Part shown: piece by piece, positions 1-8,296 of the stretch
Numbering within the stretch: the first letter of the stretch is position 1
Layout: each line of letters starts with the position of its first letter
Source of the DNA: X23 sp050251575
GTDB taxonomy: Bacteria > Bacillota > Clostridia > SK-Y3
Reading direction: 5' to 3'
DNA length: 64,000 nt
Assembly (NCBI GenBank): GCA_050251575.1
Contig: JBFWMP010000001.1
Coordinates: 1-64,000 of the forward strand
The notes under the pieces: model-generated
The model's input: the letters and a program-made list of their open reading frames with translations, nothing else
Databases searched by the model: none
What the model was told of the DNA's origin: nothing
Translations under genes and position numbers: made by a program

Positions 1-1595
1 CCGATTCCAAAGTTTTCAACTAATACTTTCACAACATTTGGCGAAAGGAATGCCGGCAATGTTGGTCCAAGGTGAATGTTTTTCACACCAAGATATAATA
101 ATGCCAACAGCACGATTACCGCTTTCTGCTCATACCATGCAATGTTATATGAGATCGGAAGCTCATTGATATCATTTAGCTGGAACACTTCTTTCAGCTT
201 CAGTGCAATTATCGCCAGTGAATATGAGTCATTGCATTGACCCGCATCCAATACTCTTGGAATTCCACCGATATCTCCAAGCGCTAATTTATTATATCTG
301 TACTTCGCGCAGCCTGCTGTCAAAATCACCGTATCCTTCGGCAGTTTTTCTGCAAATTCTGTATAATAATCTCTGCTCTTCATTCTACCGTCACAACCTG
401 CCATCACAAAAAATCTCTTGATTGCACCTGACTTCACCGCATCTACCACTTTATCAGCCAGACCCAATACCGTATTGTGAGCAAATCCACCAACTATTTC
501 TCCTCTTTCAATTTCAACAGGTGGCTGACATCTTTTTGCATGAGCAATAACCTTTGAAAAATCTTTTGTACCATCTTCCTCTTGTGTAATATGCTTTACA
601 CCATCAAAACCTACTACTCCCGTAGTATATACCCTGTCTTTATAGGAATCTTTCGGAGGCACCAAACAATTGGTTGTCATTACTATAGGTCCATTGAAAC
701 TTTCAAATTCCTTATCTTGTTTCCACCAAGCATTTCCGTAATTTCCTACAAAGTGTCCATACTTTTTAAATGCAGGATAATAATTTGCCGGCAGCATCTC
801 ACTATGTGTATATACATCTACACCCGTTCCTTCTGTCTGCTTAAGCAATTCTTCCATATCTTTCAAGTCATGCCCGCTAATTAGGATACCCGGATTATTT
901 CTCACTCCAATATTCACCTTTGTTATCTCAGGATTCCCATAAGTAGATGTATTTGCTTTATCCAGCAATGCCATTGCATCCACACCATATTTGCCGGCTT
1001 CCATCACTAATGCCACTAATTGATCGGCGGTTAATGTATCATCTAATGTGGCAACCAAAACTTTTTCCATAAAAGCAAATACACTATCATCTGAATATGC
1101 TAACTGATACGCATGCTTAGCATACGCAGCCATCCCTTTGAGTCCATAAGTAAGAAGTTCTCTTAACGATCTTACGTCTTCGTTTTCCGTAGCAAGAACG
1201 CCTATTTGTGCAGCCTTTGCATCAAATTGTTCCGGTTGTGCTGCCCATACTGCAGCATCATGCGTAATATCGAAAACATTTCCGCCTGCTTTTGCTGCTT
1301 CGTTTCTTAGTTTATCTCTTAGTGCCAGCCCTTCTTGGATTCTCTCAACAAATGCTTTTCTATCAAAGTTTGCATTTGTGATAGTCATAAATAAGCCTTC
1401 CATAATAAATTTATCAACTTCTTTGTTTGATGCACCCATCTCTCTTGCTTTTATATTATAAAGTGAAATGCCTTTCAGAGTATAAATTAACAAATCTTGA
1501 AGATTTGCTACATCTTCTGGCTTACCGCAGACCCCTCTTACTGTACAGCCTGTTCCTTTGGCTGCTTCCTGACATTGAAAACAAAACATACTCAT
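1..1595 (-). CDS. hcp: Hybrid-cluster protein / hydroxylamine reductase, 3'-truncated by window edge
   Basis: The reading frame runs from an ATG at 1595 to the first base of the window without a stop, so about 531 codons are present and the C-terminus is missing. The protein begins [17 protein letters not shown], the N-terminal Cys cluster of the hybrid-cluster (prismane) family. Later it carries the conserved hybrid-cluster segments around SGHDL, TNCLVPP and [10 protein letters not shown]. Hcp is a cytoplasmic enzyme of nitrosative-stress defence; hydroxylamine reductase and NO reductase activities are described for the family. A GGGGGT ribosome site lies about 8 nt before the ATG. The upstream gene on the same strand encodes a ferredoxin-type protein, and a Crp/Fnr regulator is divergent from both, which is the usual hcp-hcpR arrangement in clostridia. 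Identification is firm; the in vivo substrate is not decided by sequence. Confidence 0.95.
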   Translation of the reverse strand, partial: MSMFCFQCQEAAKGTGCTVRGVCGKPEDVANLQDLLIYTLKGISLYNIKAREMGASNKEVDKFIMEGLFMTITNANFDRKAFVERIQEGLALRDKLRNEAAKAGGNVFDITHDAAVWAAQPEQFDAKAAQIGVLATENEDVRSLRELLTYGLKGMAAYAKHAYQLAYSDDSVFAFMEKVLVATLDDTLTADQLVALVMEAGKYGVDAMALLDKANTSTYGNPEITKVNIGVRNNPGILISGHDLKDMEELLKQTEGTGVDVYTHSEMLPANYYPAFKKYGHFVGNYGNAWWKQDKEFESFNGPIVMTTNCLVPPKDSYKDRVYTTGVVGFDGVKHITQEEDGTKDFSKVIAHAKRCQPPVEIERGEIVGGFAHNTVLGLADKVVDAVKSGAIKRFFVMAGCDGRMKSRDYYTEFAEKLPKDTVILTAGCAKYRYNKLALGDIGGIPRVLDAGQCNDSYSLAIIALKLKEVFQLNDINELPISYNIAWYEQKAVIVLLALLYLGVKNIHLGPTLPAFLSPNVVKVLVENFGI

Positions 1596-1635
1596 TTTTA
1601 TTTACCCCCATTAATTTTAATGTTTTTAATATAGT

Positions 1636-1665
1636 AGCTCGGAGCTCACAGTTTGGAGCTCGGAG
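1636..1665. repeat. Degenerate period-7 array (AGCTCGG type)
   Basis: Four 7-bp units AGCTCGG / AGCTCAC / AGTTTGG / AGCTCGG lie between the ferredoxin gene and hcp. They belong to the same (CTCCNAG)n type as the arrays at 8260, 46264 and 48300, but here the GGAG-containing strand is the plus strand. Confidence 0.6.
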
Positions 1666-1697
1666 AATAATATTTTGCTCTAAACAAATACTTACTG

Positions 1698-2441
1698 TTA
1701 CCCTTTAATGATATCCCCTTCTACACCAATAACTACTTCTCTATAAGGCACGATAGTTTCTGAGTGCAGCATTGCTGTTTTTACTGCCTGCACGATACCA
1801 CCACAGCAGGGTACTTCCATTCTTACTACGGTAATGCTTTGAATATCATTGCTTTTTAAAATTTCGGTTAACTTTTCTTTATAATATTCATTATCATCCA
1901 GTTTGGGACAGCCAATCACAGTAGTATGATTTTTAATAAATTCCTTGTGGAAATTTGCATAGGCATAAGCAACACAATCTGCTGCCACCAACAGGTTTGT
2001 TCCTTTAAAATACTGAGCATTAGGATTTACAAGATTTAATTGAACCGGCCATTGTCTTAATTCTGATGTAAGCACCTGAGATATAGGAGCTTCTTCTTTT
2101 TGAACTTTTGGTTGATTGTCTTCAGATGCTCTATTCATCATCCTCGCAGCCATACCAGGGCATCCTGAAGGAGCAGTTTGCTTCTTAATTTCTTTCTTTT
2201 TGGCTTCTTGCACTCTTTGCTGTACTGCTTCTTCATCGAACTCTGCTGCTTCTCTCTCTATCATTACAATCGCCCCTGTAGGGCATTCCGGAAGGCAGTT
2301 TCCCAATCCGTCACAGTATTCATCACTTACCAACTTTGCTTTACCATCTATCAGTTCTATAGCTCCTTCATGACAAGCTGTCACACATAACCCGCATCCA
2401 TTGCATTTTTCTTCATCTATATGAATGATTTTTCTTTTCAT
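1698..2441 (-). CDS. 4Fe-4S ferredoxin-type protein paired with Hcp
   Basis: This 247-residue protein has an N-terminal ferredoxin domain. The first cluster is classical (CNGCGLCVTAC followed by a Gly/Ala turn). The second is modified (CDGLGNCLPECPTG): a Cys of the usual CxxCxxC is lacking, so whether it binds a full 4Fe-4S centre is open. A Lys/Glu-rich linker follows (about residues 65-115). The C-terminal half contains conserved Cys (VAADCVAYAY, VIGCPKL, VPCCGGIVQA) that may bind further metal. Its place directly upstream of hcp on the same strand suggests it delivers electrons to Hcp. The start has an ideal AAGGAGGT site. Function beyond electron transfer is inference. Confidence 0.85.
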   Translation of the reverse strand: MKRKIIHIDEEKCNGCGLCVTACHEGAIELIDGKAKLVSDEYCDGLGNCLPECPTGAIVMIEREAAEFDEEAVQQRVQEAKKKEIKKQTAPSGCPGMAARMMNRASEDNQPKVQKEEAPISQVLTSELRQWPVQLNLVNPNAQYFKGTNLLVAADCVAYAYANFHKEFIKNHTTVIGCPKLDDNEYYKEKLTEILKSNDIQSITVVRMEVPCCGGIVQAVKTAMLHSETIVPYREVVIGVEGDIIKG

Positions 2442-2475
2442 GTTTGCTACCTCCTTATATTGATTTTATGATTTA

Positions 2476-2517
2476 ATTATAGTAGTATTAATTAAATCAG
2501 TCGGTAACATATGTTAC
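2476..2517 (-). promoter_or_regulatory. Candidate HcpR-activated promoter of the ferredoxin-hcp operon
   Basis: On the minus strand a TATAAT -10 box (plus-strand 2476-2481) lies below the perfect 14-bp palindrome GTAACATATGTTAC (2504-2517). The palindrome centre falls about 41-42 bp from the predicted start point, the class II activation distance known for Crp/Fnr proteins. The palindrome is seen directly; its assignment to the adjacent regulator is inference from context. Confidence 0.65.
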
Positions 2518-2579
2518 TTATTAAAAATGTGTAGTATTAATTAAATCAGTCGGTAACATATGTTACTTATTAAAAATGT
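2482..2579. repeat. Perfect 49-bp tandem duplication in the hcp/hcpR divergent promoter
   Basis: Bases 2482-2530 and 2531-2579 are identical over all 49 positions. Each copy contains the palindrome GTAACATATGTTAC (2504-2517 and 2553-2566) and the AT-rich TAGTATTAATTAAATC block. The duplication therefore doubles the operator between the divergent genes. Perfect identity suggests it is recent. Confidence 0.95.
2553..2566. promoter_or_regulatory. Second copy of the HcpR-type operator
   Basis: This GTAACATATGTTAC palindrome lies 26 bp before the hcpR start codon. It could serve autoregulation, because it would overlap the predicted start point of the rightward transcript. The site is seen; its role is inferred. 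Confidence 0.55.
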
Positions 2580-2592
2580 TAGGTGGTTTTTT

Positions 2593-3273
2593 ATGGATCA
2601 AATAATTAATGCTTTACGTGATTGCCTCTTGTTTCAAGACTTCTCCGAACAAGAGATTCATGAAGCACTCAAGAATATTAGTTATTCAATGAGATCTTAT
2701 GCTAAAGATACAATCATCGCAATTGAAGATGATAAATGTGTAAATCTTGGGATAGTCATAGAAGGCAGTATAGAAATACAAAAACTATTTGCCTCCGGTA
2801 AAAGTCTTACAATTGCACGATTCTTTAAAGGAGAAATATTTGGCGAAGTGATTATCTTTTCAAATACAAATCAATATCCTGCTACTATTGTTTCCTCTCA
2901 AAACTCAAAAGTCATGTTTGTAGCTAAAGAGGAAATTGTAAAATTTTGCAGCCTCAGTACTCATTTCTTAAATAATTTTATTGGTTCTCTTTCGGATAAA
3001 ATTCTTCTGTTGAACAAAAAACTTAAAAACCTGTCGTATCATACAATCAGACAAAAAGTGTCCAGCTATTTACTTGAAGAATACCATAAACAAAAGAAAT
3101 CCATGATTACATTGTCCTTTTCCAAGAAAGAAATAGCTGAACAGTTGGGGATGCCCCGCCCGTCGCTTTCAAGAGAGTTTATCAATATGAGAGATGAAGG
3201 ATTGATTGATTTTGACAGGAATGTAGTTAAAATTATTGACCCGGATACGATTGAAGAATGTTTATATGAATAG
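2593..3273 (+). CDS. hcpR: Crp/Fnr-family transcriptional regulator, HcpR-like
   Basis: The protein has 226 residues. I use the ATG at 2593 because AGGTGG lies 6 nt before it; an in-frame ATG at 2560 lies inside the tandem duplication and has no ribosome site. Residues about 15-120 form a cyclic-nucleotide-binding-type beta-roll (IVIEGSIEIQK ... KGEIFGEV). The C-terminus has a Crp-type winged helix (FSKKEIAEQLGMPRPSLSRE, about 170-190, then a wing). Divergence from the ferredoxin-hcp operon and two copies of a Crp/Fnr-like palindrome between them point to an HcpR regulator of nitrosative-stress genes. No clear N-terminal 4Fe-4S Cys set is visible; a haem-type NO sensor is possible, as described for other HcpR proteins. 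Confidence 0.85.
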   Translation: MDQIINALRDCLLFQDFSEQEIHEALKNISYSMRSYAKDTIIAIEDDKCVNLGIVIEGSIEIQKLFASGKSLTIARFFKGEIFGEVIIFSNTNQYPATIVSSQNSKVMFVAKEEIVKFCSLSTHFLNNFIGSLSDKILLLNKKLKNLSYHTIRQKVSSYLLEEYHKQKKSMITLSFSKKEIAEQLGMPRPSLSREFINMRDEGLIDFDRNVVKIIDPDTIEECLYE

Positions 3274-3322
3274 TAATATAGCCGCTATTTATGACGAATC
3301 ATATAGCGGCTATATTACTATT
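3269..3322. terminator. Bidirectional hairpin between hcpR and dctM
   Basis: Two perfectly complementary 20-nt arms (3269-3288 and 3303-3322) enclose a 14-nt loop. The left arm includes the hcpR stop codon. The genes converge here, so it probably ends both transcripts, although the trailing T-run is weak. Confidence 0.75.
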
Positions 3323-3346
3323 TCCATCTACTTTTAAAATTTTCAT

Positions 3347-4633
3347 CTATTTCATAAGCAGGTTAGGTAAGAAAAGCGAAACAGCCGGTATATATGTTAT
3401 AATCAGCAAACATGCGAATAAAAGCGCATAAAACGGCCATGATGCTTTTACAAAATCGTTAATTTTCACACCGGTAATGGAGCTTACCGTAAACATTACT
3501 GTTCCCATTGGGGGTGTAAGGGTACCGACAGCCATATTAAAGATAAACACCAACCCAAAGTGAACAGGATCAATACCAAGAGTGTTTATCATTGGCATCA
3601 ACAACGGTATCAAGACAATCATAGCTGCATTACCTTCAATAAACATACCTACAAATAACAAAAACACATTTAACAGCAATAAGAACATGCCGCGAGTACT
3701 AACAATGCTAAGAACATAACTTGTAGCAATTTGTGGAATTCGTTCCCAAGTTAAAAACCATGCCAAGGCAGAAGCTGCACCAATAATTAGCATAATAGCG
3801 GCAGTTGTCGTCGTCGTTTCAATCATTACATCTTTTAACTGAGAAATCTTCATTTCTCGATAAACAATTAATCCGAGTACAAGTGAAAAAGCAACTGCAA
3901 TCGCACCTGCCTCTGTAGGCGTAAAAATTCCAAATCGTATTCCACCAATAATAACCAGTGGCAATATCAGTGCAAAAAATGCATCTTTAGTAGCCAGGAA
4001 TATTTCCTTAAAGCTTGCAAATTTTTGTCTTGTTGGTGCATAACCGCGTTTTTTTGATACAATATGCACCACAACCATCATTAATACGCAAGTCATAACA
4101 CCGGGAACAATCCCGGCTAAAAATAGTTTTCCGATAGAAACGTTAGCAATAAATCCATAAATAATCAATCCAATTCCCGGAGGAATAATTGGTGTAATTA
4201 GTGATGAAGCACCAGTGACAGCTGCTGAGAAATCCTTATCATAACCTCGGTCCACCATTTCCGGAACAAGAATTTTTGACTGCATGGCAGCATCTGCAAT
4301 ATTAGAGCCTGACAGACCTCCCATTAGTGTACTGAGCAGTACGTTCACCTGAGCCAATCCTCCCGGAAGATGCCCTGTTAATACTTCAGCAAATGTTACC
4401 ATTCGCTTTGTAATACCCGTATAGTTCATAACGACTCCTGCCATTACAAAGAACGGAACCGCAAGCAGCGGAATGGACTCAATACCGCCAATAATACGCT
4501 GAGCTACAATCATTAAAGACATCTCGTTGCTGAGGCCAAAATACGTCAACACACTTGCAATAACCGATACAAATATCGGAACATTAAATAAGAAAAGAAC
4601 CAGCATTACTATAATTGCTACTGTTGTTGCCAT
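3347..4633 (-). CDS. dctM: TRAP transporter large permease (DctM type)
   Basis: A 428-residue, strongly hydrophobic protein with about 12 predicted membrane spans. It has the family segments NIADAAMQSKILVPEM and ITPIIPPGIGLIIYG, and is the usual DctM length. It forms the Na+-driven channel of a tripartite ATP-independent periplasmic transporter together with the small permease just upstream (8-nt gap) and the binding protein. TRAP systems mostly import carboxylates and sugar acids. AGGTG lies before the ATG. It is the last gene of the block and ends at the hairpin shared with hcpR. Substrate is unknown. Confidence 0.93.
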   Translation of the reverse strand: MATTVAIIVMLVLFLFNVPIFVSVIASVLTYFGLSNEMSLMIVAQRIIGGIESIPLLAVPFFVMAGVVMNYTGITKRMVTFAEVLTGHLPGGLAQVNVLLSTLMGGLSGSNIADAAMQSKILVPEMVDRGYDKDFSAAVTGASSLITPIIPPGIGLIIYGFIANVSIGKLFLAGIVPGVMTCVLMMVVVHIVSKKRGYAPTRQKFASFKEIFLATKDAFFALILPLVIIGGIRFGIFTPTEAGAIAVAFSLVLGLIVYREMKISQLKDVMIETTTTTAAIMLIIGAASALAWFLTWERIPQIATSYVLSIVSTRGMFLLLLNVFLLFVGMFIEGNAAMIVLIPLLMPMINTLGIDPVHFGLVFIFNMAVGTLTPPMGTVMFTVSSITGVKINDFVKASWPFYALLFACLLIITYIPAVSLFLPNLLMK

Positions 4634-4641
4634 ACTTTCAC

Positions 4642-5124
4642 CTACTCTTTCTCTCGCTTATAATAATCTTTAAGGTTTATAGATCGTCTAATAAGGCTGA
4701 CAAGCATTAAAGCACTGCCTAAAGGTACTGCTATATCAATATAGGTATAGGGCAATCTCAGAATAGGAGTCAGCTTAACCCCTGCCTGCATGGTCAGCTG
4801 ATACCCAAAAACAACTAAGAAGCTTAATACAATAAAATTGGCAATAATAACAATAACATCAGAAACAATTCGCAACTTTCTTGGCAGCATTGCTACAAAA
4901 AAATCAATGCTGATATGTGCTCTTCTTTTCATCGCAGAACTGGCCCCTAAAAAAACAAACCAAACAATCAAAGCCAGTGATACTTCTTCTGTCCATGCCA
5001 AAGGGTTGCCAACTACATATCTCATAAATACACCAATAACAGTAATTATCACAATCACTGCTAGAGATATGCCTGCAAGAATATCATCAAAGTTTAACAG
5101 AATGGACTTCAACCGTTGTTTCAT
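4642..5124 (-). CDS. dctQ: TRAP transporter small permease (DctQ type)
   Basis: A 160-residue membrane protein with four predicted spans. It has the DctQ signature around FMRYVVGNPLAWTEEVS and the R-R-A-H-I motif (AMKRRAHISIDFF). It pairs with the large permease that follows. Family, length and position between binding protein and DctM are all typical. Confidence 0.92.
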   Translation of the reverse strand: MKQRLKSILLNFDDILAGISLAVIVIITVIGVFMRYVVGNPLAWTEEVSLALIVWFVFLGASSAMKRRAHISIDFFVAMLPRKLRIVSDVIVIIANFIVLSFLVVFGYQLTMQAGVKLTPILRLPYTYIDIAVPLGSALMLVSLIRRSINLKDYYKREKE

Positions 5125-5208
5125 ACTTTCATCCTTTCTACACTAAACCAATAAAATTAATAATCTTAGAAAGCGGCGTAGTGCTAAACTCCGCCGCTAA
5201 CATGAACC

Positions 5209-6249
5209 TTACTTCTTCATTTCTTCTTGTACTGTATCATATAGACCTTTAGACCATTCCGGGAAATCACCATAAATTTCTTTAGTAAGATTACGGAAGG
5301 TTTCCTTATCTACATCCTCAATGATCTCAACGCCAGCCGCCTTAAAGTCTTCAATTGCTTTTTTATCACTTTCTTCATTCACTTCACCCATATATACACC
5401 TGCATCATAACCAGCCTTCTTAATTAACTCTGCTGACTCAGCAGGAATCTTATCAAAGAACTGCGCACTTCCTATCCAGAAAATAATCATATTCATATGT
5501 TCTGTTAAGGACAGATATTTTGCACTTTCATATAATTTTGCACCGTATAACACAGGCAATGGGTTTTCAGCACCATTAATAACTCCTTGAGCTAATGCCG
5601 GATAAACTTCACCAAGAGGCATTGGTGTGGGCGTTCCACCCATAGCTTCAATAGTCTTAATGCCAATTGGATTGTTAGGTACACGAATCTTTAACCCTTT
5701 TAAGTCTTCTGCCTTTCTCACCGGTTTATTCGCAAGAATATGTCTGTCACCATAAATCCAGTTATCTGCTACGATAGTTAATCCTTTTGCTTCAAGTTCT
5801 TCTACCTTACCTTTATACCAATCACTTTCAAACAGTTTGAAAAGCTGATCATAAGATTCTGCGAGATATGGTCCTGAAATAATACCCATATCAGGAACAT
5901 AATCCATCAGAAAACTTGGGTCAGTAATGGTGATAACATTTGCCCCCATCAACATCTGCTCAGTTAAATCTTTTTTGGTTCCTAATTGTGAACTTGGATA
6001 TAATTGAACTTCAATCTGGCCATTACTTCTTTCTTTCACCAGATCTGCCCATCTATTACAAGCTATATCCAATGGTTCACCCGGATTGTTTTCATAACCA
6101 ACTTTTACGACAATCTTCTCTGCCGGTGCGTTATCACCTGCATTGTCATTAGGATCGTTATCCTTATTCCCTGCATTATTGGCACATCCTGCTACAGTAG
6201 CAAAAATCAACATGAAACATAATAAACCTACTAATACTCTTTTTAACAT
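5209..6249 (-). CDS. dctP: TRAP transporter solute-binding lipoprotein (DctP type)
   Basis: I start at the ATG at 6249 because AGGGAGG lies just upstream and the protein then begins with a signal peptide and lipobox (MLKRVLVGLLCFML ... VAGC, lipidated Cys near residue 21); longer in-frame starts spoil this. The mature protein has the DctP fold landmarks: an SSQLGTKKDLTEQM segment, the conserved Arg region KGLKIRVPNNPIG (carboxylate contact in characterised members), and GGTPTPMPLGEVYPALAQGVINGAENP. It would bind the substrate outside the membrane and deliver it to DctQM. A hairpin 70-110 nt upstream separates it from the transketolase gene. Confidence 0.93.
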   Translation of the reverse strand: MLKRVLVGLLCFMLIFATVAGCANNAGNKDNDPNDNAGDNAPAEKIVVKVGYENNPGEPLDIACNRWADLVKERSNGQIEVQLYPSSQLGTKKDLTEQMLMGANVITITDPSFLMDYVPDMGIISGPYLAESYDQLFKLFESDWYKGKVEELEAKGLTIVADNWIYGDRHILANKPVRKAEDLKGLKIRVPNNPIGIKTIEAMGGTPTPMPLGEVYPALAQGVINGAENPLPVLYGAKLYESAKYLSLTEHMNMIIFWIGSAQFFDKIPAESAELIKKAGYDAGVYMGEVNEESDKKAIEDFKAAGVEIIEDVDKETFRNLTKEIYGDFPEWSKGLYDTVQEEMKK

Positions 6250-6317
6250 ACTTTTTTCCTCCCTAATATTCTGATTTCTTAAACTTTTTTGATAGTTTAT
6301 ATTAATAAGTTTTGCCT

Positions 6318-6359
6318 TTAATACGTCACCACAGGTATTCATCGCCTACCACGTATTAA
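6318..6359 (-). other. Intercistronic hairpin upstream of dctP
   Basis: Perfect 9-bp arms TTAATACGT / ACGTATTAA with a GC-containing inner part lie between the transketolase stop and dctP. No T-run follows on the minus strand, so an RNA processing or stability element favouring dctP is more likely than a full terminator. That role is inference. Confidence 0.45.
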
Positions 6360-6392
6360 GCAATACTCAAAAATATCATTTTATACTTCAAA

Positions 6393-7334
6393 CTACTTCT
6401 TTCTCTTTATTACCTTTTCAACCTTACTAACAATATTTTCAGCACTTAAACCATACTTTTTAAGAAGCTGTTCATAATCACCGGATTCTGCAAATACATC
6501 TTCTATACCAACGACTTCCATTGGCACAGGATATTCTTTGCCTAATACTTCCGCAACCGCACTGCCTAATCCACCATAAATGTTATGCTCTTCTGCAGTG
6601 ACTACTGCCCCGGTTTCCTGTGCGCATTGAATAAGCAGTTGTTTATCAATCGGTTTAATAGTATGGATATTTACAACTCTTGCTTTGATTCCTTTGGCTC
6701 TTAATTGTTGCGCAGCCTCCAATGATTTTGTAACCATGTAGCCTGTCGCTATGATGGTTACATCATTTCCATCTGCTAGTTGTACACCTTTGCCAATTTG
6801 AAATTTATAGTTTTCATCAAATATGATTGGTACTTCTGCTCTGCTTAGTCTTAAATAAACAGGACCCTTGAAGTCAGTTACTGCTCTTACTGCCTTTTCA
6901 GTTTCAACAGCATCTGCAACAGATATTACTGTCATATTAGGGAGGGCTCTCATAAATGCAATGTCTGTAATTGCATGATGGCTTGCTCCATCATAAGAGT
7001 CAGAGAGACCCGCATAGGTCCCTGCCAGTTTAACATTCAGACTTGTATAGGAAATCAGACTTCTAATGGGATCTGCTCCCCTTAATACCATGAATGCAGC
7101 AAATGTATTTACAAATGGTATTTTTCCTACAGTAGCTAAACCTGCAGCTATCGCTACCATGTTCGCTTCTGCAATACCTACATTGTAGAACCTATCCTGG
7201 AACTCTTTACCAAAGAGTATACTTTTACTTGAACTTGCAACATCTGCATCTAATACTACTACATCTTTATTTTCTCTGCCAATCTTGGCAAGCACTTCCC
7301 CATAAGCATCTCTTATTGCTTTTTTATTAGCCAT
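6393..7334 (-). CDS. Transketolase, C-terminal subunit (first copy)
   Basis: The protein has 313 residues from the ATG at 7334, which has GGGAGGTG upstream and overlaps the N-subunit gene by 8 bp. It carries the transketolase pyrimidine-binding domain (VVVLDADVASSSKS, VGIAEANMVAIAAGLA with the catalytic Glu) and the C-terminal domain (VTIIATGYMV, VVNIHTIKPID, GAVVTAEEHNIYGG). Together with the upstream gene it would make a heteromeric thiamine-diphosphate enzyme transferring two-carbon ketol units. Split transketolases are common in clostridia. Position with a TRAP transporter and a dehydrogenase argues for a catabolic rather than pentose-phosphate role. Confidence 0.93.
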   Translation of the reverse strand: MANKKAIRDAYGEVLAKIGRENKDVVVLDADVASSSKSILFGKEFQDRFYNVGIAEANMVAIAAGLATVGKIPFVNTFAAFMVLRGADPIRSLISYTSLNVKLAGTYAGLSDSYDGASHHAITDIAFMRALPNMTVISVADAVETEKAVRAVTDFKGPVYLRLSRAEVPIIFDENYKFQIGKGVQLADGNDVTIIATGYMVTKSLEAAQQLRAKGIKARVVNIHTIKPIDKQLLIQCAQETGAVVTAEEHNIYGGLGSAVAEVLGKEYPVPMEVVGIEDVFAESGDYEQLLKKYGLSAENIVSKVEKVIKRKK

Positions 7335-8166
7335 TGACAGCACCTCCCAATTCAGCCATTGCTTTTTTATAGTCTTCCGCTCCGATAGGTTTCCCATGCC
7401 ATGCATTTTGCCCTTCCATAAAGGAAACCCCTTTCCCTTTGACGGTCTTTGCAATAATAATTGTCGGTATGCCCTTCACCGTTTTTGCTTGGTCAATTGC
7501 ATCTGATACTTCTTCTACATTATGACCATCAATATGAATTACATTCCATCCAAAAGCCTTCCATTTCGCCCCGATATCTCCCATTGGCATAATTTCATCT
7601 ACCGTACCATCAAGCTGAACACCATTATTATCAAGAATTGCAATAAGGTTATCTACTTTAAACTTCGCCGCAGACATTGCCGCTTCCCATACAATTCCTT
7701 CTTGAATTTCTCCGTCTCCAAGCAGAACATATGTGTAATAATCTTTATTGTCTAACTTTGCTCCTAACGCCATACCCAACCCAGCCGGCAGGCCTAGCCC
7801 AAGAGGTCCTGTAGATAACTCTACCCCTGGAGTCTTTTTTGCGCATGGATGTCCTTGCAGGTTACTGTTTATCTGCCTTAATGTCTGCATCTCTTCTTTA
7901 TGAAAGAATCCTTTCTCTGCAAGCACAAAGTACAGTATTGGCGCAGCATGTCCTTTTGCTAAAATAAACCGATCTCTGTCTTCACATTTAGCATCTTGAG
8001 AATTGATATTCATTTTCTCAAAATACAAAGTAGTTATTATTTCAGTCGCAGATAAAGAGCCTCCCGGATGCCCTGTTTGAATCTTATGCAATAAATCAAT
8101 CAATTCTACTCTAAAACGCTTGCATAATTCTTCAAGATGCTGTTTCTTTTCTACACTTAAACTCAT
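7327..8166 (-). CDS. Transketolase, N-terminal subunit (first copy)
   Basis: This 279-residue protein carries the thiamine-diphosphate-binding domain: HPGGSLSATEII, the catalytic-site His in SKGHAAP-like LAKGHAAPILY, the GDGE motif (VLLGDGEIQEG) and the following NN (DNNGVQLDGT). It precedes and overlaps the C-subunit gene. About 130 nt separate it from the dehydrogenase gene upstream; that gap contains a period-7 repeat array. It is similar in plan to the second N-subunit at 15690-16523 but clearly diverged, for example in the region near residues 95-130. Confidence 0.93.
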   Translation of the reverse strand: MSLSVEKKQHLEELCKRFRVELIDLLHKIQTGHPGGSLSATEIITTLYFEKMNINSQDAKCEDRDRFILAKGHAAPILYFVLAEKGFFHKEEMQTLRQINSNLQGHPCAKKTPGVELSTGPLGLGLPAGLGMALGAKLDNKDYYTYVLLGDGEIQEGIVWEAAMSAAKFKVDNLIAILDNNGVQLDGTVDEIMPMGDIGAKWKAFGWNVIHIDGHNVEEVSDAIDQAKTVKGIPTIIIAKTVKGKGVSFMEGQNAWHGKPIGAEDYKKAMAELGGAVNG

Positions 8167-8259
8167 AACGTTCTCCTCCTTTATATTAACTTGTACTAAA
8201 TATCTTTATAAATTAAAAATAGCAATCTGAATGAGCTCTCTTGAGTCTTTTGGTTTTTC

Positions 8260-8288
8260 TCCAAGCTCCAAGCTCCAAGCTCCAAGCT
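8260..8288. repeat. Period-7 array (TCCAAGC)4
   Basis: Four exact 7-bp units TCCAAGC plus a final T lie between the transketolase N-subunit and dehydrogenase genes. The minus strand reads GCTTGGA, with GGAG across unit joints. Confidence 0.85.
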
Positions 8289-8296
8289 GATTCTAA

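Noticed and set aside
2560..2592. Earlier ATG as the start of the Crp/Fnr regulator
   Set aside because: It lies inside the duplicated operator segment and has no ribosome-binding site, while the ATG at 2593 has AGGTGG at ideal spacing.
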